DNA from: Cichorium intybus
Taxonomy: Eukaryota > Streptophyta > Magnoliopsida > Asterales > Asteraceae
Length of the DNA: 64,000 nt
Assembly: GCA_023525715.1 (NCBI GenBank)
Contig: CM042012.1
Location: 39,721,689-39,785,688, forward strand
Direction: 5' to 3'
The notes beneath the pieces were generated by a model, which was given only the letters and a program-made list of their open reading frames with translations, was not told where the DNA came from and ran no database searches. Positions 1 to 10,659 of the stretch are shown in pieces. Every line of letters starts with the position of its first letter. The stretch's first letter is position 1. Position numbers and translations under genes: made by a program.

Positions 1-476
1 GCCATGAATTCTTGATTCATGAGGATAAACTCACTGCTTGTTGGGTGCACGTCCATGAATGGATTGTACTCTGTTAGACGATCCACAAATGGGTCTACAA
101 ATAACACATGTCAAATGATAAAACAAAATAGAATACTTATAAATGAATCATTCAAAAGAATTTAACCTGGTAGAAGGCATGGAGTCTGATCAAGTGCAAA
201 GTCAGATGCATGCACCGGATCATCTGAGTTAATGTTCAACTCGGGAAAAATTTCCGGCTCATCGTGGAGATGCTCTATTGGTAGTATATCTGGAAGACTG
301 TACCATAATTCAAAATCAAATAAAACATTAGAAAGGTAATCGAAGTATGGATGATAGATGTCTAGAATGTTAGAGTCACCGAACTCTATTAAGAATTCTT
401 GGTTTGAAGTACCCTCTCCTTGCGGAAAACCAGGTCCATGGTTCGACAGATCGCCCATTGAAGATATGTTTTCCAT
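1..476 (-). CDS. Partial unrecognised protein gene, two exons visible, runs off the left edge
   Basis: I do not recognise the product. The ATG is at 476 (reads MENISSMGDL...). Exon 1 is 476-167 and ends in phase 1 at a GT donor (166-165). A 72-nt intron (166-95) ends in TTTGTAG, and exon 2 (94-1) stays open to the window edge, continuing with DPFVDRLTEYNPFMDVHP. Without splicing the frame hits TAA at 164-162, so splicing is what keeps it open. About 134 residues are visible; the protein is acidic and rich in D, E, N, P and aromatics, with no signal peptide or membrane segment and no recognisable domain. A TATA-like run lies about 95 bp upstream. It could be the N-terminus of a host gene or a TE-captured fragment; the upstream neighbour is a truncated gypsy element in the other orientation. 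Confidence 0.5.
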
Positions 477-563
477 GACTCGGCTTTAAATATGAGTTTG
501 TTTACGAACAAACTAGTGATAAGAGAGGATGAGACTGAAAATGAATGATACTACATACCTGTA

Positions 564-580
564 TATATGTATATATAGTA
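564..580 (-). promoter_or_regulatory. TATA-like element upstream of the left-edge gene
   Basis: The minus strand reads ACTATATATACATATATAC about 90-100 bp before the ATG at 476, a plausible TATA box with a short 5' UTR. AT richness of the region makes chance occurrence easy. Just upstream (590-625) is a short direct repeat, GGAACCGAAAGGACAC / GGAACTGAAAGGACAC. Confidence 0.3.
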
Positions 581-639
581 TCTTGCAGCTGGAACCGAAA
601 GGACACACGGAACTGAAAGGACACCTCACGTTTTAATTA

Positions 640-1079
640 CCGAAATTCAAACTAACTACTGTAGATGCGACTTTTCACTACCCCAAGTGACATTTTTTCA
701 AAATTCTCTGCTTGACTCTGGTGAGAACGAGATAATAAAGAGACTTTTTGAAATAAAACAAAATTTTATGTCTCCATATAATGGAAATAGTTTAAAGAGT
801 GTTCAGTACTCAAAAAAAAAAAAAAACTTACAAAAGATGATGTAAATTTTATATTTCGGTAGAACACAAAAATTTGGAGATTCTACAAAAATAGACATAT
901 TTAGCCAAAAAGTATTTAAAAGAAATGTTGAATTGAGGCAAATGTGTGTTGAAATATGACGAATTCATATAAATACGAAATAGTGTTAAAAATTAGGTGT
1001 TGCAAGTTAACTAGGTTAACTATGTATATAGGTAGATTAGAAAGTACTAAATATGTACTGTAGATAGTAGCCGGTCAAG
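640..1079. other. Noncoding AT-rich spacer
   Basis: No ORF, RNA gene or clear repeat seen. It separates the left-edge gene promoter from the gypsy remnant; the left boundary of that remnant cannot be placed exactly. Confidence 0.5.
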
Positions 1080-1896
1080 TCGATGTGTGGGACTGTGAGA
1101 AACAGTTAGAGTTTTTTTGTACATCTAGAGTAATTAGAAGAAACGAAGTATGGAGTGAATGAGAATAATAAGACCTTAAGCATTATTACAGAGGTATGTG
1201 AATGTTGAAAGGGAAAGATAATTAAATCTTGTAAAGGTTCGGCAATAAGACGAGGAGGATTTTTGAAGGACATAAGGACTCGATGGGAAATACATAGAGG
1301 AGTTCGAGAATGCGGATTTCGGGACGAAATCCAAATAAGTGGGGGAGACTTGTAAGACCCGTATCCTGATTATAACATATACTTAAAATAAGAGTGTTAG
1401 GAATTATATGATGTTGGTAGTTATAAAGCTAAGAAAAACTTTAGTTACAATTTCATATGAAAATCAGCATTTTGTGTCGTTTTTAGAAAAATCATAATTA
1501 ATTCTAGCAAACTCGTTTGGACCTCAAACCAATGCACAAAGTTTAAAAATTGAGTCTAGTATAATTACCAAAAATAATAGTAAGCTTGAAAATGACATTA
1601 TCTATGGTAAAAAATGCAATCTTTACTGATTAGTTCGAAATTGACAGATTAGATAGTCTGTTTTCAAAAATTCATAATAAATCATAGAAAAATAATATAA
1701 ATACGTAAAATACATTCCTGGAAAGGTATTGAGATAAATATCTGGAATATAAAATAAAAACGTGAATTTCATGGGTTTAAAGTCGGCTAAATCAGTCTTG
1801 AACAGACTGATTCTAGAAGGTATTAATTTCAACAAAGTTATATTATTAAAATCTTTTGTCAAAAGTGTCATGCCATTTTTTATTCAAGAATTCAAG

Positions 1897-1904
1897 TATA
1901 AATA
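1897..1904 (+). promoter_or_regulatory. Core promoter TATA box inside the gypsy LTR
   Basis: TATAAATA followed by ACCCCTCAAAACATCTCATA, the usual arrangement of an LTR core promoter with transcription starting about 30 bp downstream near 1930. This would place the U3/R boundary there. Confidence 0.45.
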
Positions 1905-2625
1905 CCCCTCAAAACATCTCATAAACCACACAACTAAATCTCAATCCAATATATAGAGGTTTCTAAGCACTAGAGTGTAAGCAAGTGAGCGGAAGGAAGC
2001 TTAAAAGTCTAACGAAGGAGTTATAGATCCCGACGAATGGTCATAAGGTAACTACAAACCTTTCTATAGCTTAATTAGGTATTGTAAAATAATTTTTGTA
2101 TTAAGAAGTAGAATATGTAATAAGTATAACATATTCATTTCCAACAATAAGTAAATAAAAACCTTAAAAACGTCGTTATTATAACAATTCGTAATTCTGA
2201 AAATAACACCGATTGATTTACTTACGAGGACGGTGCCTAGGCCGATTACTTGGGATCTGGTTGTTGGATTTTCCGAAAGGCTAAAATGCTGAAAGGATCC
2301 TGCCACCCCATCTAATCTTCTACCTGGCCGTTTTTTACTTGATAAATCATGGAGTATCATATTGGAATTATTGAAGGGTTTAATGATGCGACTATAATAT
2401 AGTTAAGGATTAAGAAATGATAGATTTCTTATTATGTTAACAGTTAAAGTTGAAGGAAATACAAAGCCGAGAAAGATAAACGATATAGTCAACTATAATC
2501 AGGTTAGTCTTCTCGCTATACTATAGGTGATATTGCATGCGTAGGAAGGAAGATATGTTAGACTAAGGTGATCTTACCTGTTATGATAATTGTATGAATT
2601 ATTGCTATGATAATGATTGTTTGTG

Positions 2626-2775
2626 GACGGAACGGGATAGCCCGCGAGCCAATAGGCGGAACGGGAATAGCCTGCGAGTCATTAGACGGAACGGGAAAAG
2701 CCTGCGAGCGATAAGACAGAACGGGAACTGCCCGTGAGTCTTCAGGCGGAACAGGGATAGCCCGTGAGTCTCACA
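2626..2775 (+). repeat. Tandem repeat, five units of about 30 bp, in the gypsy LTR
   Basis: Five diverged copies of a unit with core GGAACGGGATAGCCCGCGAG begin near 2626, 2655, 2685, 2716 and 2746. The GC-rich units stand out from the AT-rich LTR, downstream of the putative transcription start. Confidence 0.8.
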
Positions 2776-3134
2776 GACATATGAATGGTTATTGTGTGTT
2801 GTATGTTATGTGATGGATCGTATGGTATTTTGAGGAACTCACTAAGCTCCGTGCTTAACCTTTCCCTATATAAACTACTGTTTCAGGTACATCAGGTACC
2901 ATGGATGGCAAGGCGTGACGTGTATACACTGTGCTGCTTCATTGGAAGACTGTTTTTGAATTAATATTTCGCTAAATTGTGATTTCGTTAACTTCTGTTA
3001 ATCCTGGGGTGTTTTCATTAAACTTATAAGTTATGGAATTTTATGAAAATTAATTGAGTGGCTTTTCTTATATTAAAGTGTTCGTTTAAAATTTTTTTAA
3101 TTTACCTTAAAATTTTGGGATGTTACAGTTGTTT

Positions 3135-3189
<55 letters not shown>
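3135..3189 (+). repeat. (GA)n microsatellite
   Basis: About 27 GA units with one interruption (AAGAG), directly after the gypsy LTR, followed by a G-rich stretch. Confidence 0.95.
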
Positions 3190-3335
3190 CCGGGTAGTGG
3201 GGTAGGGGGTAGGGTATTTTTTTAATTATCTAAATATTTAATAGGTTTAAGAAAAAGGAAAAAGAAATTGAAAAGGGTAATGTGATCTTTTTATCTGGAC
3301 CAGAGACTATGAGTGTTAACTTTCTCCAACCATAA

Positions 3336-4347
3336 GACCATCTCCAATCTACCTCTATTTTTACTCTATTTTTGAAGTAAAAAATGGTGTAAAAAGTGGA
3401 CCATCTCCAACCCACTTCTATTTTTCACACTATTTTTACTTTAAAATGTATATTCCTATCATATTCTTTTTTCTTCATTTATAAAAATTGTCAAAATTTC
3501 TCATTCTATTTATTAACTTTTAACATGTAATTACTCTACCTTTTTTAGTTTTTTATTGTAATAATATTCTAAATTATGTTATCAAAACCTTAATAACAAA
3601 ATAATTTATTCGTATATAATTAATTTGAAGAAATTATGATTTCATTAATACAAAATTTATTAAATAATAAAAGTACATTTATAATACACTCTTTAATAAA
3701 TATTATACATGCATTTATAAAAATATTGCACATACATTTGAAAAGTTAAAACATATTTATGCGGTCGGATAAATTTCTCATAAATGGTCGACTAACGCAT
3801 TCTGAAGATTGAAGTAGACTTCTTCATTTTTAATACATTTATACTGAGCAATAAATTGTTGAAATCGACCATCTTCATCTATCGTCATTTCAACCTCTCT
3901 ATCGACGACACTTCTCTCGCTACTTCAATTGGTGCGTCAAAATCACGTTCATCCTCAATTATCATGTTATGTAAAATAATGCATGTAGTCATTATGTCAT
4001 GTAATCATGTTTTAATTTTTTTAAATATATGTAAATTTTTATATGAATTCAATATATAAATATTCAATTTTGATAATTATAATTAATTAATATCATTTAA
4101 TATATAATATGATTGTAAATATTTGTTATTATATATAAATAAACTAGAAATGTATAAAAAAACTAGGGGACTAAAAATGATAAGTGAAACATTAACTCTA
4201 TATTTGGTGTAAATGAATAGTAACACTCTATATTTGAAATAATATTATTCAAATACTCAAATATAGAGTTTGTTATAGAGTAGGGTTGAAGCAAAATAGA
4301 GTAAAAAATAGAGTAACTCTATTTTTAGAGTGGTGTTGGAGATGCCC
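3336..4347 (-). mobile_element. PIF/Harbinger deletion derivative, 1012 bp
   Basis: Flanked by the trinucleotide TSD TAA (3333-3335 and 4348-4350). Ends are GACCATCTCCAAT on the left and GGGCATCTCCAAC as the reverse complement of the right end, the Harbinger-type terminus. Inside, the minus strand encodes a broken transposase C-terminus. Subterminal TATTTTTACTCTATTTTT-like repeats occur at both ends. It is not autonomous. Confidence 0.8.
3778..3992 (-). pseudogene. Harbinger transposase C-terminal remnant
   Basis: The minus strand reads MTTCIILHNMIIEDERDFD, the hallmark C-terminal block of PIF/Harbinger nucleases that ends the catalytic domain, then APIEVARE. A frameshift near 3883-3890 moves the frame to one reading DEDGRFQQFIAQYKCIKNEE and ...YFNLQNALVDHL before a stop at 3780-3778. 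Only about 70 of the usual roughly 400 residues remain. Family assignment rests on the ILHNMIIEDERD motif. Confidence 0.75.
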
Positions 4348-4350
4348 TAA

Positions 4351-5824
4351 GGACCTTGAATGTGAAATTTCAAAACTTATATGAAAACTGAAAAATCGTG
4401 TAAACCACATGGACCAAAATTGTAATTTACTCTTTGCATAATTAATCAATTTTGTTAAATATATAAAATAAAATTGTTTTTTTATCGTCTTTTGGTTATT
4501 AAAAAGTATATATTTCAATATCAAACATGAAATGTACTTGAAAACAAAAAAACGTATATGAGAGTTCATTGTAAAATGTTCGATTAAGTGATGTTGATTA
4601 GTAGGCTTTAACTTTTATATAATTTTATAAATTTTAAAAGCTATATTTATTTTTGTACAATACTCTAACACAAAAAGACTCATTTAACTCGTTTAATTAA
4701 ATGGGTTTAGTTATAGTTGAAAGTTGAAACTTTGAACCTAATTTCAATCGATTACTTGTTCAAAATTTATATTTACGCTATTCAATATTAATATATTTTT
4801 CCAGTTATTTTATCTTTGTGTTTATGGTTGTATTTCAAACTTCAACAACTAATTGAGTTTGTAATTTTTCTTATTTTATTTGAACAATATTGAAGTATGT
4901 AAAAATTTTAATTAGGTGTAAATTTATTTATTTGGCTTTAAAAATTTAAATGGATCTATCAAAGTTTAATATGTTTATTAAAAAGATTGAACTAGAAAAA
5001 AAAAAATAAGTCAATCCGATTTGAACACATTTAATAAATAGGTTAGGTTAGTTTGAATTGAAAATGCTCAATTCATCTAGTTAAACATATTGAATTAAAT
5101 TGATTAAAATTTTCAATCCATGTATTTAAACATTTCAATTAAAAAATAACTATAAATCAACTCCTAGAAAATTTAAAGGATGTCATGCTTTTTAATTTGA
5201 AATAGGTCCGAATTATTATTGAAGCAATACCATATTAGTAATTTAGTATATTTCAAAACATTAATTTGAAATACTTTAAGTGGCTGAACAAATCTGTAGA
5301 GAAATAGGATTAACAAATGAAATAAATTAAAAAAAAACAAAACAAAACAAATCAAATGAAATAAATCGTTACTCAAAATGACATTAATTAATACGTAAAT
5401 CGTTACCCCTATGGATGCGAGTGGGGGAGGTGTTAGTAGGGAGGAGGGCGACGGGGGCATGCCTAATACTCTCGTACTGGAAAATCACAGGTATGATTGG
5501 ATTGTGGTTGGCTTGCTTAAATAGTTTACATGGATTAAGCTATTTCCATGCTTAAATTTGTTTTTTTTTTTTTTTTTTCGGTTTTCAAACGATTCACATT
5601 TGTTTCTATATAACCTTATATAATTCGTTGGTATTAAATAACTAAGTATATTTTTTTTATCGGTGAATATTAGTCCGACAAAACTCGTCAATAATTAATA
5701 TTTTAGAATTTATGAGAATATTAACATTTAAAAAAAAAAAGAAAAAAAAAAAAGACAAATTGAAGATGTGCTAGCAAATTGTATTTATTTTTATATTGTA
5801 TTTTTACTTATCTTCTACTCATGT
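4351..5824. other. AT-rich intergenic sequence, no gene seen
   Basis: Low-complexity A/T sequence with several homopolymer runs (for example T at 5562-5578 and A at 5731-5754) and one G-rich island at 5415-5460. No ORF with coding character and no RNA gene. Confidence 0.5.
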
Positions 5825-5833
5825 TAAATTTTA

Positions 5834-6013
5834 GGGTTATTTACAGAAAAGTCCCAATATTTTGGGAAAATTTACGATTTAGTCCTAAAGTTTTTTTTTT
5901 TGCACAAAATAACCCCTGAAACTGGCAATGTCATACAAATTGATCCTTTTGATCCGGTAACAGGTTATAAGCCGGTATACAAGGCTGATGTGGCAATAAT
6001 AAGATGATGTGGA
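5834..6013 (+). repeat. MULE left terminal inverted repeat, 180 bp
   Basis: Begins GGGTTATTTACAG and ends GATGATGTGGA; matches the reverse complement of 10114-10292 except for T-run length (11 versus 10). MULE TIRs usually carry the promoters and transposase-binding sites, so this should drive the plus-strand gene starting 99 bp further on. Confidence 0.95.
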
Positions 6014-6111
6014 ATTAAATAGGATATATGTTTGAAAAAACCCTTTTTCGCTTTTACCTTTCTCTCGTTTCTCCCTCCTGGTATCGAATACGAACAGGCA
6101 AACCATAGATA

Positions 6112-8993
6112 ATGGAAGAGCTCCAGGATTTGGAGCTAATCGACGTGCAGCTTGATGAGTACTTCACAAGGAAACAAATTTCTAGATGCAAAGATGAGTT
6201 TCTGAATAGTCTTTGTGAAGAGGAAGATGCAGATAACGATGGAGATGAGCATGTTTCTGAGAAAGAGGAAGAGGACGACAAGGAGGAAGGTCAACAGAAA
6301 AAGAAAGAACTGCAAGTGGATAGTGACTATGAGGAAGATAGTGATGACGATTTTGCGTACTCGACACACAACCCCAATGTGAAATGGAACTTAATGAAGC
6401 CAATGTTTGGTGAAAGGTATGAATCCCCACATCAACTGAAATTGTGTTTAACCAACTATGCCATTAGTAAGGGCTATGAGATTCGTTTCAAAAAGTGTGA
6501 TACTGTTAGACTAGTGGCTATATGTGCCAGTGATCCAAAGAAACACCATTGCCCATTCATGGTTAGGGCCTCTTGGATGAGTACCGAAAGGTCATTCCAG
6601 ATAAAAAAGATTACAGACCTGCACACATGTGTTAGGAATTATAACAACTCGAAGCTTATGAATCCAACATGGTTAGCAAGGCAATTTGTGAAGGAGTTGA
6701 TCAGGAAACCTAACCTGAAGTGCAAGGAGATGCAGGCAATTATACAAGGAAAATTTCATTGCCAAATGTCATGGGCAAAATGCTATAGAGCAAGGATGAG
6801 GGCTTTGTCATTAATTAATGGGAAACTGAGTGACCATTATGCAAGGGTATGGGATTACGGACATGAATTACAGAGATCCAATCCAGGCAGTACAGTTAGG
6901 ATATCAGTTACTCTTAACCCTGATCAAACCACAACTTTCCATAGAATGTACATATGTTTTAATGCTATTAGAGAGGGATGGAAAAAACGATGTCGTAGGG
7001 TAATTGGGTTGGATGGATCTTTCTTGAAGGGACAATGCAAGGGTGAACTCTTAACTGCAATCGGTAGGGATGCTAACAATCAGGTGTATCCTATAGCCTG
7101 GGCTGTTGTTGAAGTTGAGAACAAGAATAACTGGAAATGGTTCTTAGAACTTGTTGAAGAGGACCTTGGATTGGAGGGTGGAAGGGGTATGTGTGTAATT
7201 AGTGATCAACACAAGGTATGATATCAACCATTTTATTTATTGCAGTTGGTAATATATTTCATTTAATGCACTTGGTAAAACTTATTAATTAACATTAAAA
7301 TGTGCTAGGGTCTTCTTGAAGCTACTAAGGAAATTCTGCCCCATTGTGAGCACAGACAATGTGCTCGGCATATCTATGCCAATTTTAGAAAAACTTACAG
7401 TGGGGTGGAGTTTAGAAACCTGTTTTGGGCAGCTGCAAAATCTACAACTGAAGGGGAATTCAAGAGTAACATGGGAAAGATCAAGAGCATTATTGTTGCT
7501 GCTTATGAACATCTTATGCTTAGGCAACCAAAAACATGGTGCAGGGCTTTTTTCTCTAGTGGCTTGGCATGTGAAGCCGTAGAGAATGGGATTGCTGAGT
7601 GTTTTAATGCAATAATGGTAGATGCTAGAAAGAAACCTCTTCTCACTATGCTTGAAGAAATTAGGTTATACATTATGGAAAGGTTCTTTCACCTTAAAAA
7701 GCAGGCTGAAAAATGGGAAGGTGAATATGGCCCTGCAATAATCAAGAAGATGAAGGATTTTGGTGAAGATACTAAGTAAGTTTTTGATGTTGTTATGGTT
7801 TCCATTTTTATGGGTTGCTAATACTAATGTGATCGTTTACTATTGCAGGAGTTGGTTTCTAGTATCAAGTGGCTTGGATGCATATGAAGTTAGGAATGGG
7901 TTTGAAAGCTATGGAGTAGACTTAGGTAGCCACATATGTACATGTAATCTATGGGACATATCAGGGATACCTTGTGTGCATGCACAAGTGGCTATTCTAT
8001 ACACCAATCAAGATCCAGTAAACTTCATAAGCTCCTGGTTCAGCAAGGAAAAATACAAGGCAACCTATGAGTGGAATATTCTCCCAGTTAATGGAAGTAA
8101 CATGTGGGAAGAAACGAAATACACAAGGCCCCTACCACCCATAGAAAGGAGGATGCCAGGAAGGCCAAGTGTGAAAAGAAAAAGACATGTATCTGAAAAT
8201 CAGGACAAGTACTCTCAGGTGTCATCCAAGGGTAGAACCGTCCAATGTAAAAATTGCCTTCAAAGTGGTCATAATAAAACCTCATGCAAAAATCCAAAAG
8301 TGGTACCTGAACCTCAGCCTAAGAAAAAAATGGGTAGGCCTAGATTGGAACCGGATTTGCTCAACTGGTCAGGAACTAGAAGAGGGGGCAGAGGTGGTGT
8401 AAAGGGTGCTGGAAGAGGTGGTGGTAGAGGCAAAAGAGGTGCAACATCCGAGGCAAAAGGAGATGGTTTAACTGAAGATGATACAGTTACTGATGATATA
8501 CAAGGTGCCATTAAAGACATGAGGGAATCACATTACACTTCTGAAGAAATCATGGATTGCCTTGGTTTAAGTGAAGATGAATACAATCAATTTGTAGGAA
8601 TAAAGGAAGTGCCTGTGGAGATTGATTTAAGTGTTGTATGATACTCACTTTATACTTAAGTTTATTTAGTTGTAACCACTGATATAACCACTAACTTTTT
8701 ATGTTATATTCATCTTAATACAGGATGTTGCTGCTGAGACAGAAGGAAGGACTCAAGATCCAGAATCAGTCCCTGAAACTCAACCAGGTCAGATTAATGA
8801 GGGCCTACATGAAACTCAAGTGGAGGAAGTTGGTGACAAAGAGGAGCAAATTGTATATGAGACTCAAACAGTCAGAAAGTTGGTGACAAAGAGGAGGCCT
8901 TCAGAGAGGATAACACTGCAGAAACTGAAAAAACAAGTGGTTGCCAAGGATGGGATGGGGATGACTGCAGAAAAGCAAATTAATTTAGATTAG
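6112..8993 (+). CDS. MULE transposase (MuDR/mudrA type), four exons, 875 aa
   Basis: Exons 6112-7215, 7309-7775, 7849-8635 and 8724-8993; every junction is GT/AG and the frame stays open across all three, giving 875 residues. Order: acidic N-terminus (about 1-90); MuDR N-terminal domain (about 95-205, from MFGERYESPHQLKLCL); MULE DDE transposase domain with candidate catalytic D301 (GLDGSFLKG), D365 (ISDQHKGLL) and E465 (NGIAECFNAI), plus a CEHRQCARH block; SWIM zinc finger C554-x-C556...C566-x-H568; basic GRP-type AT-hook-like patches; CCHC knuckle from C657 (CKNCLQSGHNKTSC); an RGG-rich stretch; and a C-terminal block RRPSERITLQKLKKQV found in many MULE proteins. It would cut and join at the TIRs in the nucleus. 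No disabling mutation is visible. Confidence 0.92.
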
Positions 8994-9625
8994 GGTGCTT
9001 GACACCAAATCTTTTGTGTACACATGTACAAACTTTAACCAAGGGTATATGATGCATATGTGAAATGCATCTTGGTTAAACAATTCTTTTGTATAGCCCC
9101 TTTTTGTATAGCCCCTTTTGTACAAAGTCAGGCTTAGGGCATATGAATGCATCTTGGTTAAATACATGTTTGATCATACATTGGTCATTGATTATGGGTA
9201 ATGTACTTACCTTTTTGGTCATCTTGGTTAAAATACATGTTTCATCTGATTTAGCAACATACTTTCATTTCTGTTAGTCAAACTATCTTGGTCATCTGAT
9301 TTACCAACATACTTTCATTTATGTTAGTCAAATGTTAGTCAAACTGTATTAGTCAAACTCTATTTTAGCAACATACTTACAAAATACTACCATCCAAACA
9401 TACAAAGCTGATTCCATTGATTCCATACATACAAAGCTGATTCCATACATACACTTGGTAATTCAGTACAAAAGACTACCATCCCAACCAAAAGACTACT
9501 CTGTTTTAGCAACATACTTACAAAAGACTACCATCCCAACCAAAAGACTACAATCCAAACACATTACCCCTAACTTATACCCAACATAACAAAAGACTAC
9601 AATCCAAACACAGAACCTACTAACA
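8994..9625. other. MULE intergenic region with short repeats
   Basis: Between the two convergent stop codons. It contains repeated CATCTTGGTTAAA-like motifs (9069, 9151, 9221) and, from about 9370, repeated AAAGACTACCATCC / ACATACTTACAAAA motifs. Both 3' ends and polyadenylation signals should lie here, but no single signal is convincing. Confidence 0.6.
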
Positions 9626-10018
9626 TTACTTACACAAAGCAAAGAAAATTACAAACCAACAAACAACAAAAAATACTTTCAAACTTCCACCTACAATTCC
9701 ACCTCCAGGTTCCTGTGCAGCTTGTTGTTCCACGACTTCTCCATCCATTCCAAGGTGAATCACATTGCCATCGTTGTGAAAATCTACAATGAGATCTCTG
9801 TACCACTTGTTTGGTAGAGGGGGGTCTACCCAAGCAAAATACCTGCAGTCCTTTTCTTCATCACGATAATTAGCACAACCGACGAACCTTCTGCCTGGAT
9901 TAGCTGGAGTCCATGAGATCCATTTTCCAACTGGAATGTCACAATAGCACCTGTCTCTTACCACTTGCCTTCGTGATCCATTAGTTCCCATGCTTCCAAC
10001 GGATGAAGAAGACGCCAT
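9626..10018 (-). CDS. GRF zinc-finger protein with C-terminal membrane segment, 130 aa, in the MULE
   Basis: One exon; ATG at 10018, stop at 9628-9626. Residues 24-65 match the GRF zinc finger: C24-x-C26, then W36, the signature GRRF (42-45), C48 and C58 with YFAWVDPP after it. GRF fingers bind nucleic acid, best known from NEIL3, TOP3A and APE2. Residues about 113-129 (KVFFVVCWFVIFFAL) are a strongly hydrophobic helix at the extreme C-terminus, so the protein looks tail-anchored. It lies wholly inside the MULE, convergent with the transposase, and its ATG is 96 bp from the right TIR. Its role in transposition is unknown; a captured host fragment or a true second MULE gene are both possible. 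Confidence 0.8.
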   Translation of the reverse strand: MASSSSVGSMGTNGSRRQVVRDRCYCDIPVGKWISWTPANPGRRFVGCANYRDEEKDCRYFAWVDPPLPNKWYRDLIVDFHNDGNVIHLGMDGEVVEQQAAQEPGGGIVGGSLKVFFVVCWFVIFFALCK

Positions 10019-10063
10019 CTGTTTTTTGCGTATGCGATTTAGGGTTCAATTGACTCAATGAGT

Positions 10064-10072
10064 CATATATAC
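10064..10072 (-). promoter_or_regulatory. TATA box for the GRF-protein gene
   Basis: The minus strand reads GTATATATG about 50 bp upstream of the ATG at 10018, just inside the right TIR (10114). Confidence 0.5.
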
Positions 10073-10113
10073 CCGTTATCGATTACGATCCATGCCAATT
10101 GATTGAATCCGCA

Positions 10114-10292
10114 TCCACATCATCTTATTATTGCCACATCAGCCTTGTATACCGGCTTATAACCTGTTACCGGATCAAAAGGATCAATTTGTATGACATT
10201 GCCAGTTTCAGGGGTTATTTTGTGCAAAAAAAAAACTTTAGGACTAAATCGTAAATTTTCCCAAAATATTGGGACTTTTCTGTAAATAACCC
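10114..10292 (-). repeat. MULE right terminal inverted repeat, 179 bp
   Basis: Reverse-complement partner of 5834-6013, ending ...CTGTAAATAACCC next to the 9-bp TSD. Confidence 0.95.
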
Positions 10293-10301
10293 TAAATTTT
10301 A

Positions 10302-10659
10302 ATAGTGTCTTAAAATAATATTAATTTATTATTTTAATATATTTGTAACAATTTAATATGGATAGGAAGATGAATAAAAATAAAATGTATGAAGAAATAC
10401 AATTTCTCTTTTTATCACATCATTTTTCATGTTCCATCAGCACCACCTCAATGCTATATTATTTATACCACTCTTATTATTTGTTGTGAAAGGATGTGTA
10501 TGGTTTAACATTTTTTACACGATACTTTTTTAACTAAATAAAAAAACATAATTGTAAATAAAAACAAAATTTTCATTACTTTTTTATTGAATAGCAAAAA
10601 GTTATTTATTAAACCATAAGCATCCAAGAAAACCATATAAGACCCTAAACAAAATTGAC
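10302..10659. other. AT-rich spacer
   Basis: No gene or repeat recognised between the MULE and the next MITE. Confidence 0.4.

Larger units (their letters stand above)
1080..3127 (+). mobile_element. 5'-truncated Ty3/gypsy (chromovirus/Tekay-like) element with 3' LTR
   Basis: Only the end of the internal region and the 3' LTR remain. At 1280-1337 a degraded copy of the chromovirus polyprotein end is visible (a CGATGGGAA... segment followed by TTTCGGGACGAAATCC), then a polypurine tract AAGTGGGGGAGACT (1337-1350) directly abutting the LTR. No intact frame survives. The 5' half is missing and no left TSD can be assigned, so this is a truncated or recombined copy. Confidence 0.7.
1351..3127 (+). 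repeat. 3' LTR of the gypsy remnant, 1777 bp
   Basis: Starts TGTAAGACCC right after the polypurine tract and ends GGGATGTTACA, giving the TGTAA...TTACA terminal inverted repeat typical of plant chromoviruses. It contains a TATA box at 1897 and a five-fold tandem repeat at 2626-2775. If it is a true LTR end, the next five bases (GTTGT, 3128-3132) would be the right half of the TSD. Confidence 0.75.
5834..10292 (+). mobile_element. Mutator-like element (MULE), 4459 bp, apparently complete
   Basis: A perfect 9-bp target duplication TAAATTTTA flanks it (5825-5833 and 10293-10301). Long terminal inverted repeats (5834-6013 and 10114-10292) differ visibly only by one T in a homopolymer. Two convergent genes lie inside: a four-exon MULE transposase on the plus strand and a GRF zinc-finger protein on the minus strand. 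Near-identical TIRs, the intact TSD and open coding frames indicate recent movement and possible autonomy. The convergent two-gene layout resembles maize MuDR, although the second protein is not recognisably mudrB. Confidence 0.95.

Noticed and set aside
2626..2775. CRISPR-like repeat array
   Set aside because: Units are contiguous diverged tandem repeats without unique spacers, inside a plant LTR.
5173..5460. 95-aa ORF with a membrane-like middle
   Set aside because: Composition follows poly(T)-rich DNA and there is no family motif or start context.
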